The notes: generated by a model not told the origin, from the letters alone. 64,000 nt of DNA from Oceanirhabdus sp. W0125-5 (GCF_027938815.1 NZ_CP115913.1:2452001-2516000), one strand, 5' to 3'. Positions 25,812 through 35,478 are shown, numbered from the stretch's first letter. Numbers and translations: made by a program.

Positions 25812-27158
25812 TTGAATAAAAAGCACAGCAATTTATTTAAATCACTTATTAATGCTTATTATGAAGATAGATTTGAAGCGGAAATTGAAAATATCTTATC
25901 ATCTGAGGATATAAGTAAAGATGAATTTGCTAATATTATATCCTCTCTTTGTGGTGTGGATGTTAACTTTTCAAATGAATATATTAATGACTTAAAGAAG
26001 GCAATAAAATCATATAAATTTAATGATAAAATTGTAACTAAAGTAAAAAGTTGTTCTATGAAATGTGAAAATGCGGAAGGAAAAACTAAGTGTGAATCTG
26101 CATGTCCATTTAATGCGATTTTTGTTGATAAGAAAGCTAATACAACTTATATAGATACTCTAAAATGTACAGATTGTGGCTTTTGTGTTGACGCATGTGT
26201 TAATGGAAATATATTAGATAAGGCGGAGTTTCTTCCTCTAGCAAACTTATTAAAAGAAGGTGTTCCAGTTATAGCAGCTGTTGCTCCTGCAATCACAGGA
26301 CAATTTGGTGAGAAGGCTAATATTAATCGTTTAAGAGCAGCTTTCAAGAAGCTTGGATTTACTGAAATGGTAGAAGTAGCTTTCTTTGCTGATATGCTTA
26401 CGTTAAAAGAAGCAGTTGAATTTGATGAGCATATACATACAAAAGATGATTTTATGATAACCTCATGTTGCTGCCCTATGTGGGTAGGTATGGTTAAAAG
26501 GGTTTATGGTGATTTAGTTAAGCATGTAACTCCTTCAGTTTCGCCTATGATTGCAGCAGGAAGGGTATTAAAGAAATTAAATCCAAAATGCAAGGTTGTC
26601 TTTGTAGGACCTTGTGTTGCAAAAAAAGCAGAAGCAAAAGCACAAGATCTAATAGGGGATATAGATTTTGTACTAACTTTTAATGAATTACAAGATATTT
26701 TTGATGCATTAAATATTCATCCTGAAGAAGTAGAGGAGGATTTATCAAGTGAATATCCTTCAAGAGGGGGAAGATTATACGCACGAACTGGCGGAGTTTC
26801 AAAAGCTGTTGGTGAGGCTATTGAACGTCTTTATCCTGTGAAATATGAAATGCTTAAGGCTGTCCAAGGTAATGGAGTAAAAGAGTGTAGAGAGTTATTA
26901 TCAAAAGCACAGAGTGGAAAAATAGAGGCTAACTTTATAGAAGGTATGGGATGTGTAGGTGGGTGTGTAGGAGGACCTAAATCAATTATATCAACAGAAG
27001 AAGGTAGAGAAAAAGTAAATGCATTTGCAGAAAAGTCAAAGGTGAAAGTTGCTGTCGACAGTGCTTGTATGAATGAGATTTTGCATGGTTTAGATATTCA
27101 TACTGTAGATGATTTCAAAGATAAGGAGAAAACTTTAATTTTCCATAGAGATTTTTAA
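25812..27158 (+). CDS. [FeFe]-hydrogenase catalytic-domain protein (group B-like)
   Basis: 448 aa from TTG 25812, with AGGGAG 9 bases upstream; the TTG at 25803 abuts that site. An N-terminal two-cluster ferredoxin has an unusual first site (CSMKCENAEGKTKCESACP) and a normal second site (CTDCGFCVDAC). The H-cluster motifs are L1 TSCCCPMW, L2 FVGPCVAKK and L3 EGMGCVGGCVGGP. They differ from the standard TSCCPAW/MPCxxKxxE set and resemble group-B (CpIII-like) clostridial enzymes as I recall them. All H-cluster cysteines appear present, so it may be active in H2 metabolism or sensing. It is a single gene ending in a terminator. Confidence 0.85.
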   Translation: MNKKHSNLFKSLINAYYEDRFEAEIENILSSEDISKDEFANIISSLCGVDVNFSNEYINDLKKAIKSYKFNDKIVTKVKSCSMKCENAEGKTKCESACPFNAIFVDKKANTTYIDTLKCTDCGFCVDACVNGNILDKAEFLPLANLLKEGVPVIAAVAPAITGQFGEKANINRLRAAFKKLGFTEMVEVAFFADMLTLKEAVEFDEHIHTKDDFMITSCCCPMWVGMVKRVYGDLVKHVTPSVSPMIAAGRVLKKLNPKCKVVFVGPCVAKKAEAKAQDLIGDIDFVLTFNELQDIFDALNIHPEEVEEDLSSEYPSRGGRLYARTGGVSKAVGEAIERLYPVKYEMLKAVQGNGVKECRELLSKAQSGKIEANFIEGMGCVGGCVGGPKSIISTEEGREKVNAFAEKSKVKVAVDSACMNEILHGLDIHTVDDFKDKEKTLIFHRDF

Positions 27159-27199
27159 TATTGTTAGCATATTTATTATATGTAAGGATTTTGAAGATG

Positions 27200-27233
27200 A
27201 CTCCCCTTATTGTAGGATGAGGGGAGTTTTTCT
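27200..27233 (+). terminator. Terminator of the hydrogenase-like gene
   Basis: The stem ACTCCCCT/AGGGGAGT with a 12-base loop and a T-run. Confidence 0.88.
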
Positions 27234-27261
27234 TTGAGAAGGAAATAAAATATGGAAAGTA

Positions 27262-27306
27262 TTGTAATGTATCGAGTATGGATATATAATATATCTATAC
27301 TCGATA
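27262..27306 (+). promoter_or_regulatory. Promoter with overlapping 18-bp palindromic operator of padR
   Basis: TTGTAA (27262-27267), 17 bases, TATAAT (27285-27290). Overlying the -10 is a palindrome with 18-bp arms, 27270-27287 and 27289-27306, one mismatch, one central base; its core reads GAGTATGGATATAT / ATATATCTATACTC. It ends 3 bases before the padR ribosome binding site, so a bound dimer would block the promoter. Autorepression by PadR is the simplest reading. Confidence 0.75.
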
Positions 27307-27320
27307 TATGGAGGGAGAAG

Positions 27321-27653
27321 ATGGCTAGAAAACAACTTCAAAATCTAACAGAACCAATGTACTATGTGATGCTAAGTTTATTAAAACCTATTCATGGATA
27401 TGGTATCATGAAAAATGTTGATAAAATAACTAAAGGAAGAGTAAAAGTAGGAGCAGGGACATTATATGCTCTTTTATCAAGATTTGAGAAAGAAAAGATT
27501 GTCAAAAAAGTTTCATCAGAAGATGGAAAAAAGATATATGTACTAATAGAAAAAGGGTTGGAAATATTGGAAGATGAACATGCTAGATTGAAATTACTGG
27601 TGGAAGATGGGAATTTGTTGTTAGGGGAGATTAGTTATGAAGAAGAGAACTAA
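27321..27653 (+). CDS. PadR-family transcriptional regulator
   Basis: 110 aa from ATG 27321, with GGAGGGAG 4-11 bases upstream; the longer frame from 27252 would run through the operator. The PadR winged helix is clear: MYYVMLSLLKPIHGYGIMK, VGAGTLYALLSRFEKEKIV and YVLIEKGLEIL. It overlaps the next gene by 17 bases. PadR proteins of this type usually repress their own small operon, often one for a membrane protein, and respond to antibiotics or envelope stress. The ligand here is unknown. Confidence 0.9.
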   Translation: MARKQLQNLTEPMYYVMLSLLKPIHGYGIMKNVDKITKGRVKVGAGTLYALLSRFEKEKIVKKVSSEDGKKIYVLIEKGLEILEDEHARLKLLVEDGNLLLGEISYEEEN

Positions 27654-29034
27654 AAAAAGATTAATGGTTACGTCTATAACAGAGTATAAAAGTCTTGAAA
27701 AGTACTTTGAAAATATGGCTTTAAAGGGCTGGATTATGAAAGAATTTAAAAAAGGGATGATGATATTTGAAGAATGTGAACCAAGGGATTTAGATTTTAA
27801 TGTTTCTTTATTTTATAATACAACCCCTTTTGATTATCCAGACAATGAAAAAGATAGTGAGTATCGAGAATTATGTGAGGAGAGTGGATGGACATACTGT
27901 GCTTCAAATCAGTTATATCAGGTTTATTATAAAGAAAAAAATCAGGAAGTTGTTCCTATTCACAGTGATAGTATTGAGGAGTATAACATAATTAAAAAAA
28001 CATACATGAAAACAGAATTTATTTCACTTATTGCACTGTTACCAATGATAGTAGTATTATTTTGGAGCAATAGTAATTTGGGTTATAGAGATTTATTAAG
28101 CAATTCAGGGATATTTGGTATAATATTACCATATATGCTTTTGATATTAGTCATAGTTATGCATGCACCCAACGTTATTTGGTTAATTAAAAATAAAATA
28201 AATCTTTCTAAAGGGAATGAATTACATTTTAAAAGCAATAGAGTAATAGTTAGAAGAAATATAGTAATGTGGACTTTAGTTGTATTATACTTAATACTGC
28301 TTATATATTTGGTATTTTTTGATATACCTCATTTTTCTTTTGTTTTAATAGCTTTTGCACCTATAGTAATAGGAATTGTAATAGGTGGGTATTGTATAAA
28401 AAGGTTTAAAACAAAAAAACGTTCACGTAAACATAATATTTTGTTTTTTACAGGAGGTATTATTTTATCGCTTATTTTAACCTATTCATTACTGTTTGTA
28501 GTGATATCAGGGGTGATGCACTCAAGTTTGATGGATATGAAAAATGAGATGCCTCCAGAGAATGTAAAGGTTTTGCATCTTTCGGATTTTACTGAAATAG
28601 ATTCAGTTGAGAGGAAAACATTTTTCAAAAGATCTAGCGTATTTGCTCCAGTGAGTTTTTTATATTACGAAAGTATTAATAAAAAAACAAGAAAAGACGA
28701 GATAAGATCATTTAACACAGAATATATTGAATGTATAAACAAAAAAATTGCTGACTTTGTTTTTAATCAATATATGAAAGAGGAGTTTGAGAGAAAAATT
28801 AAATGGGCAAAAGAGGCAAGGGAATGGGGAAAGGAAGAAAGAGCAAAAGAATATGAGAATGATATTAAAGAGGTGTCCATCCATAATTGGGGAGTGGACA
28901 GGGGTTATTATCTCTATGAGAGTAAAAGGAAGATAATTATTCAAAAGGATAATATTATATATATTTTAGGTGGAGATTTAGATTTTTCAGATAAAGAAAT
29001 AATAAATATCTGTCGAAGAAAATTAGGATTATAG
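27637..29034 (+). CDS. DUF2812-domain membrane protein, PadR partner
   Basis: 465 aa. The N-terminal soluble segment (about 1-110) has the DUF2812 look (LEKYFENMALKGWIMKEF and ESGWTYCASNQLYQVY). Hydrophobic segments lie at about 130-150, 160-182, 207-228, 232-250 and 268-290, then a C-terminal soluble region of about 170 residues. DUF2812 proteins are commonly encoded with PadR regulators and their role is unknown. It starts inside padR, so expression is coupled and under the palindromic operator. Confidence 0.8.
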   Translation: MKKRTKKRLMVTSITEYKSLEKYFENMALKGWIMKEFKKGMMIFEECEPRDLDFNVSLFYNTTPFDYPDNEKDSEYRELCEESGWTYCASNQLYQVYYKEKNQEVVPIHSDSIEEYNIIKKTYMKTEFISLIALLPMIVVLFWSNSNLGYRDLLSNSGIFGIILPYMLLILVIVMHAPNVIWLIKNKINLSKGNELHFKSNRVIVRRNIVMWTLVVLYLILLIYLVFFDIPHFSFVLIAFAPIVIGIVIGGYCIKRFKTKKRSRKHNILFFTGGIILSLILTYSLLFVVISGVMHSSLMDMKNEMPPENVKVLHLSDFTEIDSVERKTFFKRSSVFAPVSFLYYESINKKTRKDEIRSFNTEYIECINKKIADFVFNQYMKEEFERKIKWAKEAREWGKEERAKEYENDIKEVSIHNWGVDRGYYLYESKRKIIIQKDNIIYILGGDLDFSDKEIINICRRKLGL

Positions 29035-29045
29035 AGTAAAAAAGA

Positions 29046-29092
29046 AAACTCATATGATAACCAATTTAATTTGGCTATCATATGAGTTTATT
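29046..29092. terminator. Bidirectional terminator between DUF2812 and VOC genes
   Basis: AAACTCATATGATA / TATCATATGAGTTT arms with an inner CCAA/TTGG pair, between convergent genes. Confidence 0.88.
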
Positions 29093-29510
29093 TTATACGT
29101 TTGGAAATAGGGTGATCTTCATTAAGTTGAAGTAAATCCCATAGATTGCCATAAAGGTCTTTAAATACAGCTACTGTGCCATATGATGCTTCTTTAGGTT
29201 CACGTACAAATTCTATTCCTTTTGCAACCATTTCGTTGTAGTCTCTCCAGAAATCATCAGTATTTAAGAATAAAAATACTCTTCCACCTGTTTGATTTCC
29301 GATAAAAGATTCTTGTTCAGGCTTTGAAGCTCTAGCTAATAGTATTGTTGTTCCTACTGAACCTGGTGGAGAAACAACTACCCAACGTTTATCCTGTTCA
29401 GGTTGATAGGTGTCTTCTATCAATGTGAAGTTTAATTTTTTTGTGTAAAATTCAATTGCTTCATCGTAATCATTAACAACTAAAGCTATATGTACAATTG
29501 ATTGTTTCAT
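29088..29510 (-). CDS. VOC-fold (glyoxalase/bleomycin-resistance) protein
   Basis: 140 aa. Two beta-alpha-beta-beta-beta modules are seen; metal-ligand positions include His in SIVHIALVV, Glu/Gln near the middle (ASKPEQESF) and YGNLWDLLQL near the end. The opening VHIALVVNDYDEAIEFYTKKL is typical. It could be a lyase, dioxygenase-like or binding protein; the sequence does not say which. It is a single leftward gene with an AGGAGTG site. Confidence 0.8.
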   Translation of the reverse strand: MKQSIVHIALVVNDYDEAIEFYTKKLNFTLIEDTYQPEQDKRWVVVSPPGSVGTTILLARASKPEQESFIGNQTGGRVFLFLNTDDFWRDYNEMVAKGIEFVREPKEASYGTVAVFKDLYGNLWDLLQLNEDHPISKRIK

Positions 29511-29656
29511 TTAGTTCACTCCTTAAGATTGTAATAGCCATTATCTAATTTATAGTAATTATAATAGATTTTGTTATCAAATGGAATTGATTTTTTTGTT
29601 CTTATTATAAAAAATCATGTAAAATAGAAGAGAGAGATTACTAAGGAGATGATATT

Positions 29657-30601
29657 ATGTTAATAGATTTTCACTGCGATACAATTATGCAGCTATATAA
29701 TCATAGAGGAAATGAAAACTTAAGAAGTAATCCTTTTCATATTGATATTGAAAAACTTCAGAAAGCTAAATCTTTTGCACAATTCTTTGCTTTATTTATA
29801 GATATGGAAGAGTGTAAAGATTTAAGTAAAAAGCCCTACCAAGTAGCATTAGAGATGGGGGAGATATTTAAAAAAGAGATTAATGAAAACAAAGAAATTA
29901 TAGCATATGCAGGAAGTATAAATGATTATCTTGCAAATAAAAATAATGGAAAGATATCTGCCTTTTTAACAGTTGAGGAAGGTGGAATAATTGGTAATGA
30001 TATTGAAAAATTGAATGAACTTTGTAAATTAGGTGTAAGATTAATTACCCTAACATGGAATTATGAGAATTCCATAGGAATTCCAGCTGCAGATGGAAGA
30101 AATTTAGGATTAAAACCTTTTGGATTTGAAGTTATAAAAACTATGGAAAATTTAGGGGTAATCATAGATGTATCTCATTTATCAGATAAAGGATTTTATG
30201 ATGTTTATGAAAATACCAGTAAACCTTTTGTAGCATCTCATTCCAATTCCAGAAGTATATGCAATCACCCAAGGAACTTAACTGATGATATGATAAGAAA
30301 GATTGGTGAAAGAGGGGGGGTAATTGGTATAAATTATTGTCCAGCTTTTATAAGTCAAAAAGCAATAACAACAGTTGAAGGAATTGTACAACACATGAAA
30401 TATATAAGAAATATTGGAGGACTAGATGTACTTGCATTAGGAAGCGACTATGATGGTATAAGTGGAACTCTTGAAATGAAAGATGTGAGTTATAATTATC
30501 TACTTATACAAGAGTTAGAGAAAAAAGGTTTCAAAATAGGAGATATTGAGAAAATATTATTCAAAAATGGAGAACGATTGATTAAAGATGTCCTTAAATA
30601 G
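29657..30601 (+). CDS. Membrane-dipeptidase-family (M19) dipeptidase
   Basis: 314 aa. Zinc-ligand motifs of peptidase family M19: DFHCDT at the N-terminus, Glu in FLTVEEGG (about 114), VIDVSHLSDKGF (about 171), SHSNSR (about 194) and GSDYDG (about 268). There is no signal peptide, so despite the family name it is cytoplasmic. It hydrolyses dipeptides, often with relaxed stereochemistry. It has an AAGGAGATG ribosome binding site. Confidence 0.9.
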   Translation: MLIDFHCDTIMQLYNHRGNENLRSNPFHIDIEKLQKAKSFAQFFALFIDMEECKDLSKKPYQVALEMGEIFKKEINENKEIIAYAGSINDYLANKNNGKISAFLTVEEGGIIGNDIEKLNELCKLGVRLITLTWNYENSIGIPAADGRNLGLKPFGFEVIKTMENLGVIIDVSHLSDKGFYDVYENTSKPFVASHSNSRSICNHPRNLTDDMIRKIGERGGVIGINYCPAFISQKAITTVEGIVQHMKYIRNIGGLDVLALGSDYDGISGTLEMKDVSYNYLLIQELEKKGFKIGDIEKILFKNGERLIKDVLK

Positions 30602-30675
30602 AGATAAATAATTTGAGATTTGATGATTTTTTGATATACTCATATATAGTGAGGCATCATAGGAGGATAAAGATT

Positions 30676-31287
30676 ATGAAGAGCGTTTTTTTTGATACTG
30701 AGACTACAGGTCTTAGACCAGGTCAAATCGGACAATTAACTTATATTGTTGAAGAGAATGGAGAATTCTTAAAGAGTAAGAATTTATTTTTTAGAGTAGA
30801 TATGATGGACCCTAGTGCTGAGAGAGTTCACGGATTCAGTATGGAACTTTTAGAAGAACTATCAGGTGGTAAGACATTCAAAGATTGTATAGATGAAATT
30901 AGAAATGATTTTACTGATGCAGTAATTATTGCACATAATGTTAATTTTGATTTGAAATTTATGAATGCTGAATTTGAAAGATTAGGAATTCCTTTTGATT
31001 TCAAAAAAACATTTTGTACTATGGAGTATTTTAAAGATATCACTCAAATACCAGCAAGAAATGGGGTAGGATATAAAAACCCTAAGCTTGAAGAGGTTGT
31101 ACAATACTACCAGATTGAAAAAGAAAATATAATGACTGCTACAAATAGATTATTTAATTGTAGTGAAGTATCATATCATGATGCAAGATATGATACAACA
31201 GCTATGTATATAGTTTGTTTATTATCAAGAGGAAGAGATGAAGTTTTTGATCTTATGGAAGATGATGAACAATTAAGTTTTATGTAA
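30676..31287 (+). CDS. DEDD-type 3'-5' exonuclease
   Basis: 203 aa from ATG 30676, with AGGAGG 10 bases upstream; a longer in-frame start at 30613 has none. ExoI VFFDTETTG, ExoII AHNVNFDLKF and ExoIII YHDARYDTTAM give the DEDDh set found in the DnaQ epsilon/RNase T superfamily. It is a stand-alone proofreading-like domain, with no polymerase fused. It lies 36 bases before topB and is likely co-transcribed. Confidence 0.87.
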   Translation: MKSVFFDTETTGLRPGQIGQLTYIVEENGEFLKSKNLFFRVDMMDPSAERVHGFSMELLEELSGGKTFKDCIDEIRNDFTDAVIIAHNVNFDLKFMNAEFERLGIPFDFKKTFCTMEYFKDITQIPARNGVGYKNPKLEEVVQYYQIEKENIMTATNRLFNCSEVSYHDARYDTTAMYIVCLLSRGRDEVFDLMEDDEQLSFM

Positions 31288-31323
31288 ATACTATACTAAT
31301 ATTAGAATTAGGTGAACAATTTT

Positions 31324-33573
31324 ATGGGTAAAGCTTTATTTATTGCTGAGAAGCCATCGGTTGCTCGGGAGTTTGGAAAGATTTTAAAGATAAGTGGTGC
31401 AAAGCGAGATGGGTATATTGAAGGGGATAAAGGGATTGTTACATGGTGTGTTGGTCATCTTGTTTCAATGAGTTACCCAGAAGTATATGATGAAAAATTA
31501 AAGTTATGGGATTTAAAAGATCTACCTTTTATACCTGATGATTTTAAATATGAAATAATTCCAGGTGTTAAGAAACAATTTGACATAGTATGTGAATTGT
31601 TAAATAGAGACGATGTTGATAGAGTATATGTGTGTACCGACTCAGGGAGAGAAGGAGAGTATATATATAGACTAGTTGACATGATGTCACAGTGTCATGG
31701 AAAAGAAAAGAAGAGAGTATGGATAGATTCTCAAACAGAAGAGGAAATTCTTAGAGGTGTAAAAGAGGCTAAAGATTTAAGCGAGTATGATTCTTTAAGT
31801 GATTCAGCGTTCTTAAGAGCTAAAGAGGATTATTTAGTTGGTATTAACTTTTCAAGAATATTGACATTGCTATATGGAGATTATTTGAGAAGAATGCTCA
31901 ATAAAAAGAATGTTGTTATTGCTGTAGGTAGAGTAATGACATGTGTACTTGCAATGATAGTTCAGAGAGAAAGAGAAATTAGAAATTTTGATAAGACATT
32001 CTTTTATAAGGTTGAATGTAACTTGAATAATGAGGATGAAAGAAAACTTAAAGTCTTATGGAAAGTTGTTGAAGGATCAAAATTTTATAATACTCCAAAG
32101 TTGTATAATGAGAATGGTTTTAACAAAAAAGAAGATTGTGAGCAGTTTATAAATGAAATTAATGCTTTTAAAGATAACGGTGGAAAAGGAATTGTTGATG
32201 AGGTAAATAAAAAGAAACAGAAAAAGAGTCCACCTCTGTTATTTAACTTAGCTGAATTACAGAATGAATGTTCAAAAAGATATAAGATTGATCCTAATAA
32301 GACTTTGTCATGTGTTCAAAGTTTATATGAGAAGAAAATGGTTACATATCCAAGAACAGATGCAAGAGTTTTATCAACTGCAGTTGCAAAAGAAATACCT
32401 AAAATGCTTAAAAAGCTGACGGGATTGAAGGAAAATGAAGAAATTACTGAGGCTTTGAAAGAAATTAGTGCAGGTGGTCTTCATAAAGGAATTGAAAAGA
32501 AAAAGTATGTTGATGATAAGAAAATCACTGATCACTATGCTATAATTCCAACAGGTGAAGGGTTAGGAAATTTAAATTCCTTACCTAAATTAGAGAAGGA
32601 TATTTATGAGTTAATAGTAAGAAGGTTTCTCGCAATATTTCTTAAGGATGCACAATTTGTAACAACCAGTGTTACTGTGGATATTAATGGAGAAAAATTC
32701 TACACTTCACATAAGGAACAAAGTGATAAAGGATATGAAAAGGTATATTATTCTAAAGGAAAAAAGAAAAAAGATGAAGAAGAAAATGTAACTCTTATAG
32801 GCATCAAAAAGGGCATGAAATTTGAGGTTGAAGAGGTAAACATGAAAGAGGGGGAAACTTCTCCTCCAAAGAGATATAATACAGGTAGTATAATACTTGC
32901 TATGGAGAATGCAGGAAAACTTATCGAAGATGAGGAATTGCGTGAACAGATTAAAGGAAGTGGAATTGGAACTAGTGCTACAAGAGCAGAAATCTTGAAT
33001 AAGCTTGTAGAAAAGGATTATGTTAATCTAAATGCGAAAACTCAGATTATAACTCCATCTACACTAGGAGAGCTTATATTTGACGTAGTTAATAGTTCTA
33101 TACCTAGTCTTTTAAACCCTAAGCTTACTGCGTCTTGGGAAAAAGGATTACAGATGGTTGTAGATAATGAAATTGATAAGAACATATTTATGGAGAAACT
33201 TACTGATTATATTGAGAAGAACACAGCAAAAGCCCTTAGATATAATAAAAATATTGATCTTAGTAAGGTATTCAATGAAACACTAAAAGTAAGTGAAATT
33301 AATTATATTAATGAAAATAATCTAGGGATATGTCCTATATGCAAGAGGGGACATGTAATAAAGAATAAAAAGGGATATGGTTGTACAAACTGGATCAACG
33401 GTTGTAAATTCTTTATTGGAACAGTAGCTGGAATAGAAGTAGAACTAAAAGAAATAAAGAATCTTGTTAAATATGGTGAGACTTCTTTGATTGAAGGTTT
33501 TAAGTCAAAAAAAGGAGAAGTTTTCAATGCAAAACTAGCAATAAGAAATGGAAGAATATCTTTTTTATCTTAA
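31324..33573 (+). CDS. topB: DNA topoisomerase III (type IA)
   Basis: 749 aa from ATG 31324, with AGGTG 9 bases upstream. Toprim opening MGKALFIAEKPSVAREF, acidic YVCTDSGREGEYIYR and active-site Tyr in MVTYPRTDARVLS are as expected for TopB. The C-terminus carries a small zinc-ribbon-like unit (CPICKRGH...GCTNWINGCKF). It relaxes negative supercoils and decatenates DNA through single-strand passage. It is a second type IA enzyme beside the housekeeping TopA, which is not in the window. Confidence 0.93.
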   Translation: MGKALFIAEKPSVAREFGKILKISGAKRDGYIEGDKGIVTWCVGHLVSMSYPEVYDEKLKLWDLKDLPFIPDDFKYEIIPGVKKQFDIVCELLNRDDVDRVYVCTDSGREGEYIYRLVDMMSQCHGKEKKRVWIDSQTEEEILRGVKEAKDLSEYDSLSDSAFLRAKEDYLVGINFSRILTLLYGDYLRRMLNKKNVVIAVGRVMTCVLAMIVQREREIRNFDKTFFYKVECNLNNEDERKLKVLWKVVEGSKFYNTPKLYNENGFNKKEDCEQFINEINAFKDNGGKGIVDEVNKKKQKKSPPLLFNLAELQNECSKRYKIDPNKTLSCVQSLYEKKMVTYPRTDARVLSTAVAKEIPKMLKKLTGLKENEEITEALKEISAGGLHKGIEKKKYVDDKKITDHYAIIPTGEGLGNLNSLPKLEKDIYELIVRRFLAIFLKDAQFVTTSVTVDINGEKFYTSHKEQSDKGYEKVYYSKGKKKKDEEENVTLIGIKKGMKFEVEEVNMKEGETSPPKRYNTGSIILAMENAGKLIEDEELREQIKGSGIGTSATRAEILNKLVEKDYVNLNAKTQIITPSTLGELIFDVVNSSIPSLLNPKLTASWEKGLQMVVDNEIDKNIFMEKLTDYIEKNTAKALRYNKNIDLSKVFNETLKVSEINYINENNLGICPICKRGHVIKNKKGYGCTNWINGCKFFIGTVAGIEVELKEIKNLVKYGETSLIEGFKSKKGEVFNAKLAIRNGRISFLS

Positions 33574-33595
33574 ATTTAAATAACTCTAAATAATA

Positions 33596-33638
33596 AACTC
33601 ACTGGAAAACATGATTTTTGAATGATTTCTGGTGAGTT
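33596..33638 (+). terminator. Weak hairpin after topB
   Basis: The outer arms AACTCAC/GTGAGTT with inner GAAA/TTTC pairs; no T-run follows. It may be a weak terminator or RNA stabiliser. Confidence 0.4.
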
Positions 33639-33814
33639 AATCTATTGTATTAGTAAAAAAAGTTTTTAGATAATGAGAAAATCAACAATATTTGTTCTTT
33701 TATCCTTAAATTTGTTACATAAAGTTAAATTTTAGCTTAAAAATTTGACCTTTTAATGTGTTATAATATATGACATGGACAAATTAAGAACATTATAGTA
33801 AGGGGAGCGAATAG

Positions 33815-35446
33815 GTGAGCAGAAGAATAAAAAAGAAGTCTGGTTATGGGAAAAAGATTCTTTTGACTATATTGGTGATTACATTAAGTTTGGCGATGTC
33901 TGGAGGCCTTTACGCTTTCCATATAGCTGAAAAAATTAAAGATAGAACTACTGATGATTCAAAAGAAAATGGACTAGTTACTGATAAAGATGATAATAAG
34001 TCGGATAATGATAAGAATGATGAGATTTCTAGAAAGGAAGATCATATAACCAATATACTTTTAATAGGAACAGATAATAGAAAAGATGGGATGGGTGAAA
34101 GATCAGATGCAATAATCATACTTACAATTGATGAACAGAATAAAGACATGAGGCTTACATCTCTTATGAGAGATAGTTATGTTCATATTCCAGCAAGTAA
34201 GGGAAGAAGTGATTCTTGGGAAAAACTTAATCACTCCTATGCATACGGTGGAGTATCACTGTTGATGAGAACAATTAAAGAGAACTTTGATATTGAACTT
34301 GATAAATATGTTAAGATTGATTTCGGGGGATTCAAATCGGTAGTTGAGATTCTTGGAGGAGTAGATGTTTATATTGAAAATAATGAAGAACTTAATGAGT
34401 TAAATAGATGTTTACTTTTAGATGTTTATGATGATCCATCAAAAAATGGATATACAAAATTTAGAAATATCCTTGAAAGAGCAAGGTTATTAGATGCAAG
34501 AGATGAAGGTGCTGAGTACAGAATAAAAGACAATCCTAATATTACGAGAGAGGAATATAATTATATTGCAGAGATTGCAGACTTTAAATGGGAAACTGGA
34601 AATACACATCTTGATGGAAGACAGACTTTAGCATACTCAAGAATGCGCCACTCAACAGGTGGTAGTTTTGGAAGAACATCAAGACAACGTGAGGTAATAT
34701 CTTTGTTAATGAATAAGCTTCCAAATATTTCTGAACTAAAATATCTTGCTTTAGCAGAAGAAATAACGAATTATGTTAAGACTAACATGGAGTTAGGTAC
34801 GATGATAGATCTTGCTAGGAAGGTACTTAAAATAAATAACTTTGATATAAAACAGATGCAGGTACCCCCTGATGAATTAACTGAAGGTAGAATTTATAAA
34901 GGTGTATATGTGTTCCTTATGGATATTGGACAAGTAAAAAAAGTTATGCATGATTTTATATTTGAAGATATTGATTATGTTCCAAGTAATTACAAAAAGT
35001 TTGATTACAGATCTTCTGAATACTATTATTATGTACCACCAAAACCAGAAAAGCCACCAGTAGAAGAGAAAGAGGAAGATGTATCTGGTGACAATGATAA
35101 CAAAGACATTAATGAAGAGAATGATAGTAATAAGGATAATAGTAACGATGAAGACAACTCAAATGGTACTGAGGTTTCAGAAGAAGATGATAATAATAAG
35201 TCGGAAAAAGATAATGGAACGGATAATCCAAGTGAGGAAACAGATAACATAAGCGATGAAACAGAGAATGCAAAACCTGAAGATACTGAGGGGCAAAAGG
35301 AAGAAGAAAGTAGTAGTATCCCTGATGAAAATACAGATAATGAGTCTGAAACTTCTGGTGATGGTGAAAGTGATGTAGAAGAAAATCCAACTGAGGAAAC
35401 TAATCAAGGTGAGGATGGAGAGTTTGAAATAAGCGAAGAAGAATAA
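33815..35446 (+). CDS. LytR-CpsA-Psr family protein with long acidic tail
   Basis: 543 aa from GTG with AAGGGGAG upstream. A short basic N-terminus (SRRIKKKSGYGKK), one membrane helix (about 12-33), a short acidic linker, then the LCP catalytic domain (about 75-345) with NILLIGTDNR, SDAIIILT, LTSLMRDSYV, LNHSYAYGG and RTSRQREV. LCP enzymes attach glycopolymers such as teichoic acids to peptidoglycan outside the membrane. After a KPEKPPVEEKEE hinge, about 125 residues are almost wholly Asp/Glu/Ser/Asn/Thr. The tail is low-complexity and unusual in length. A terminator follows. Confidence 0.9.
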   Translation: MSRRIKKKSGYGKKILLTILVITLSLAMSGGLYAFHIAEKIKDRTTDDSKENGLVTDKDDNKSDNDKNDEISRKEDHITNILLIGTDNRKDGMGERSDAIIILTIDEQNKDMRLTSLMRDSYVHIPASKGRSDSWEKLNHSYAYGGVSLLMRTIKENFDIELDKYVKIDFGGFKSVVEILGGVDVYIENNEELNELNRCLLLDVYDDPSKNGYTKFRNILERARLLDARDEGAEYRIKDNPNITREEYNYIAEIADFKWETGNTHLDGRQTLAYSRMRHSTGGSFGRTSRQREVISLLMNKLPNISELKYLALAEEITNYVKTNMELGTMIDLARKVLKINNFDIKQMQVPPDELTEGRIYKGVYVFLMDIGQVKKVMHDFIFEDIDYVPSNYKKFDYRSSEYYYYVPPKPEKPPVEEKEEDVSGDNDNKDINEENDSNKDNSNDEDNSNGTEVSEEDDNNKSEKDNGTDNPSEETDNISDETENAKPEDTEGQKEEESSSIPDENTDNESETSGDGESDVEENPTEETNQGEDGEFEISEEE

Positions 35447-35478
35447 AAATAATAATGTAGAATGATCCATTTATTTTT

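Noticed and set aside
35029-35470. Three leftward frames opposite the LCP gene tail
   Set aside because: They mirror the low-complexity Asp/Glu-coding repeat and give Ser/Leu/Tyr-rich strings with no ribosome binding site.
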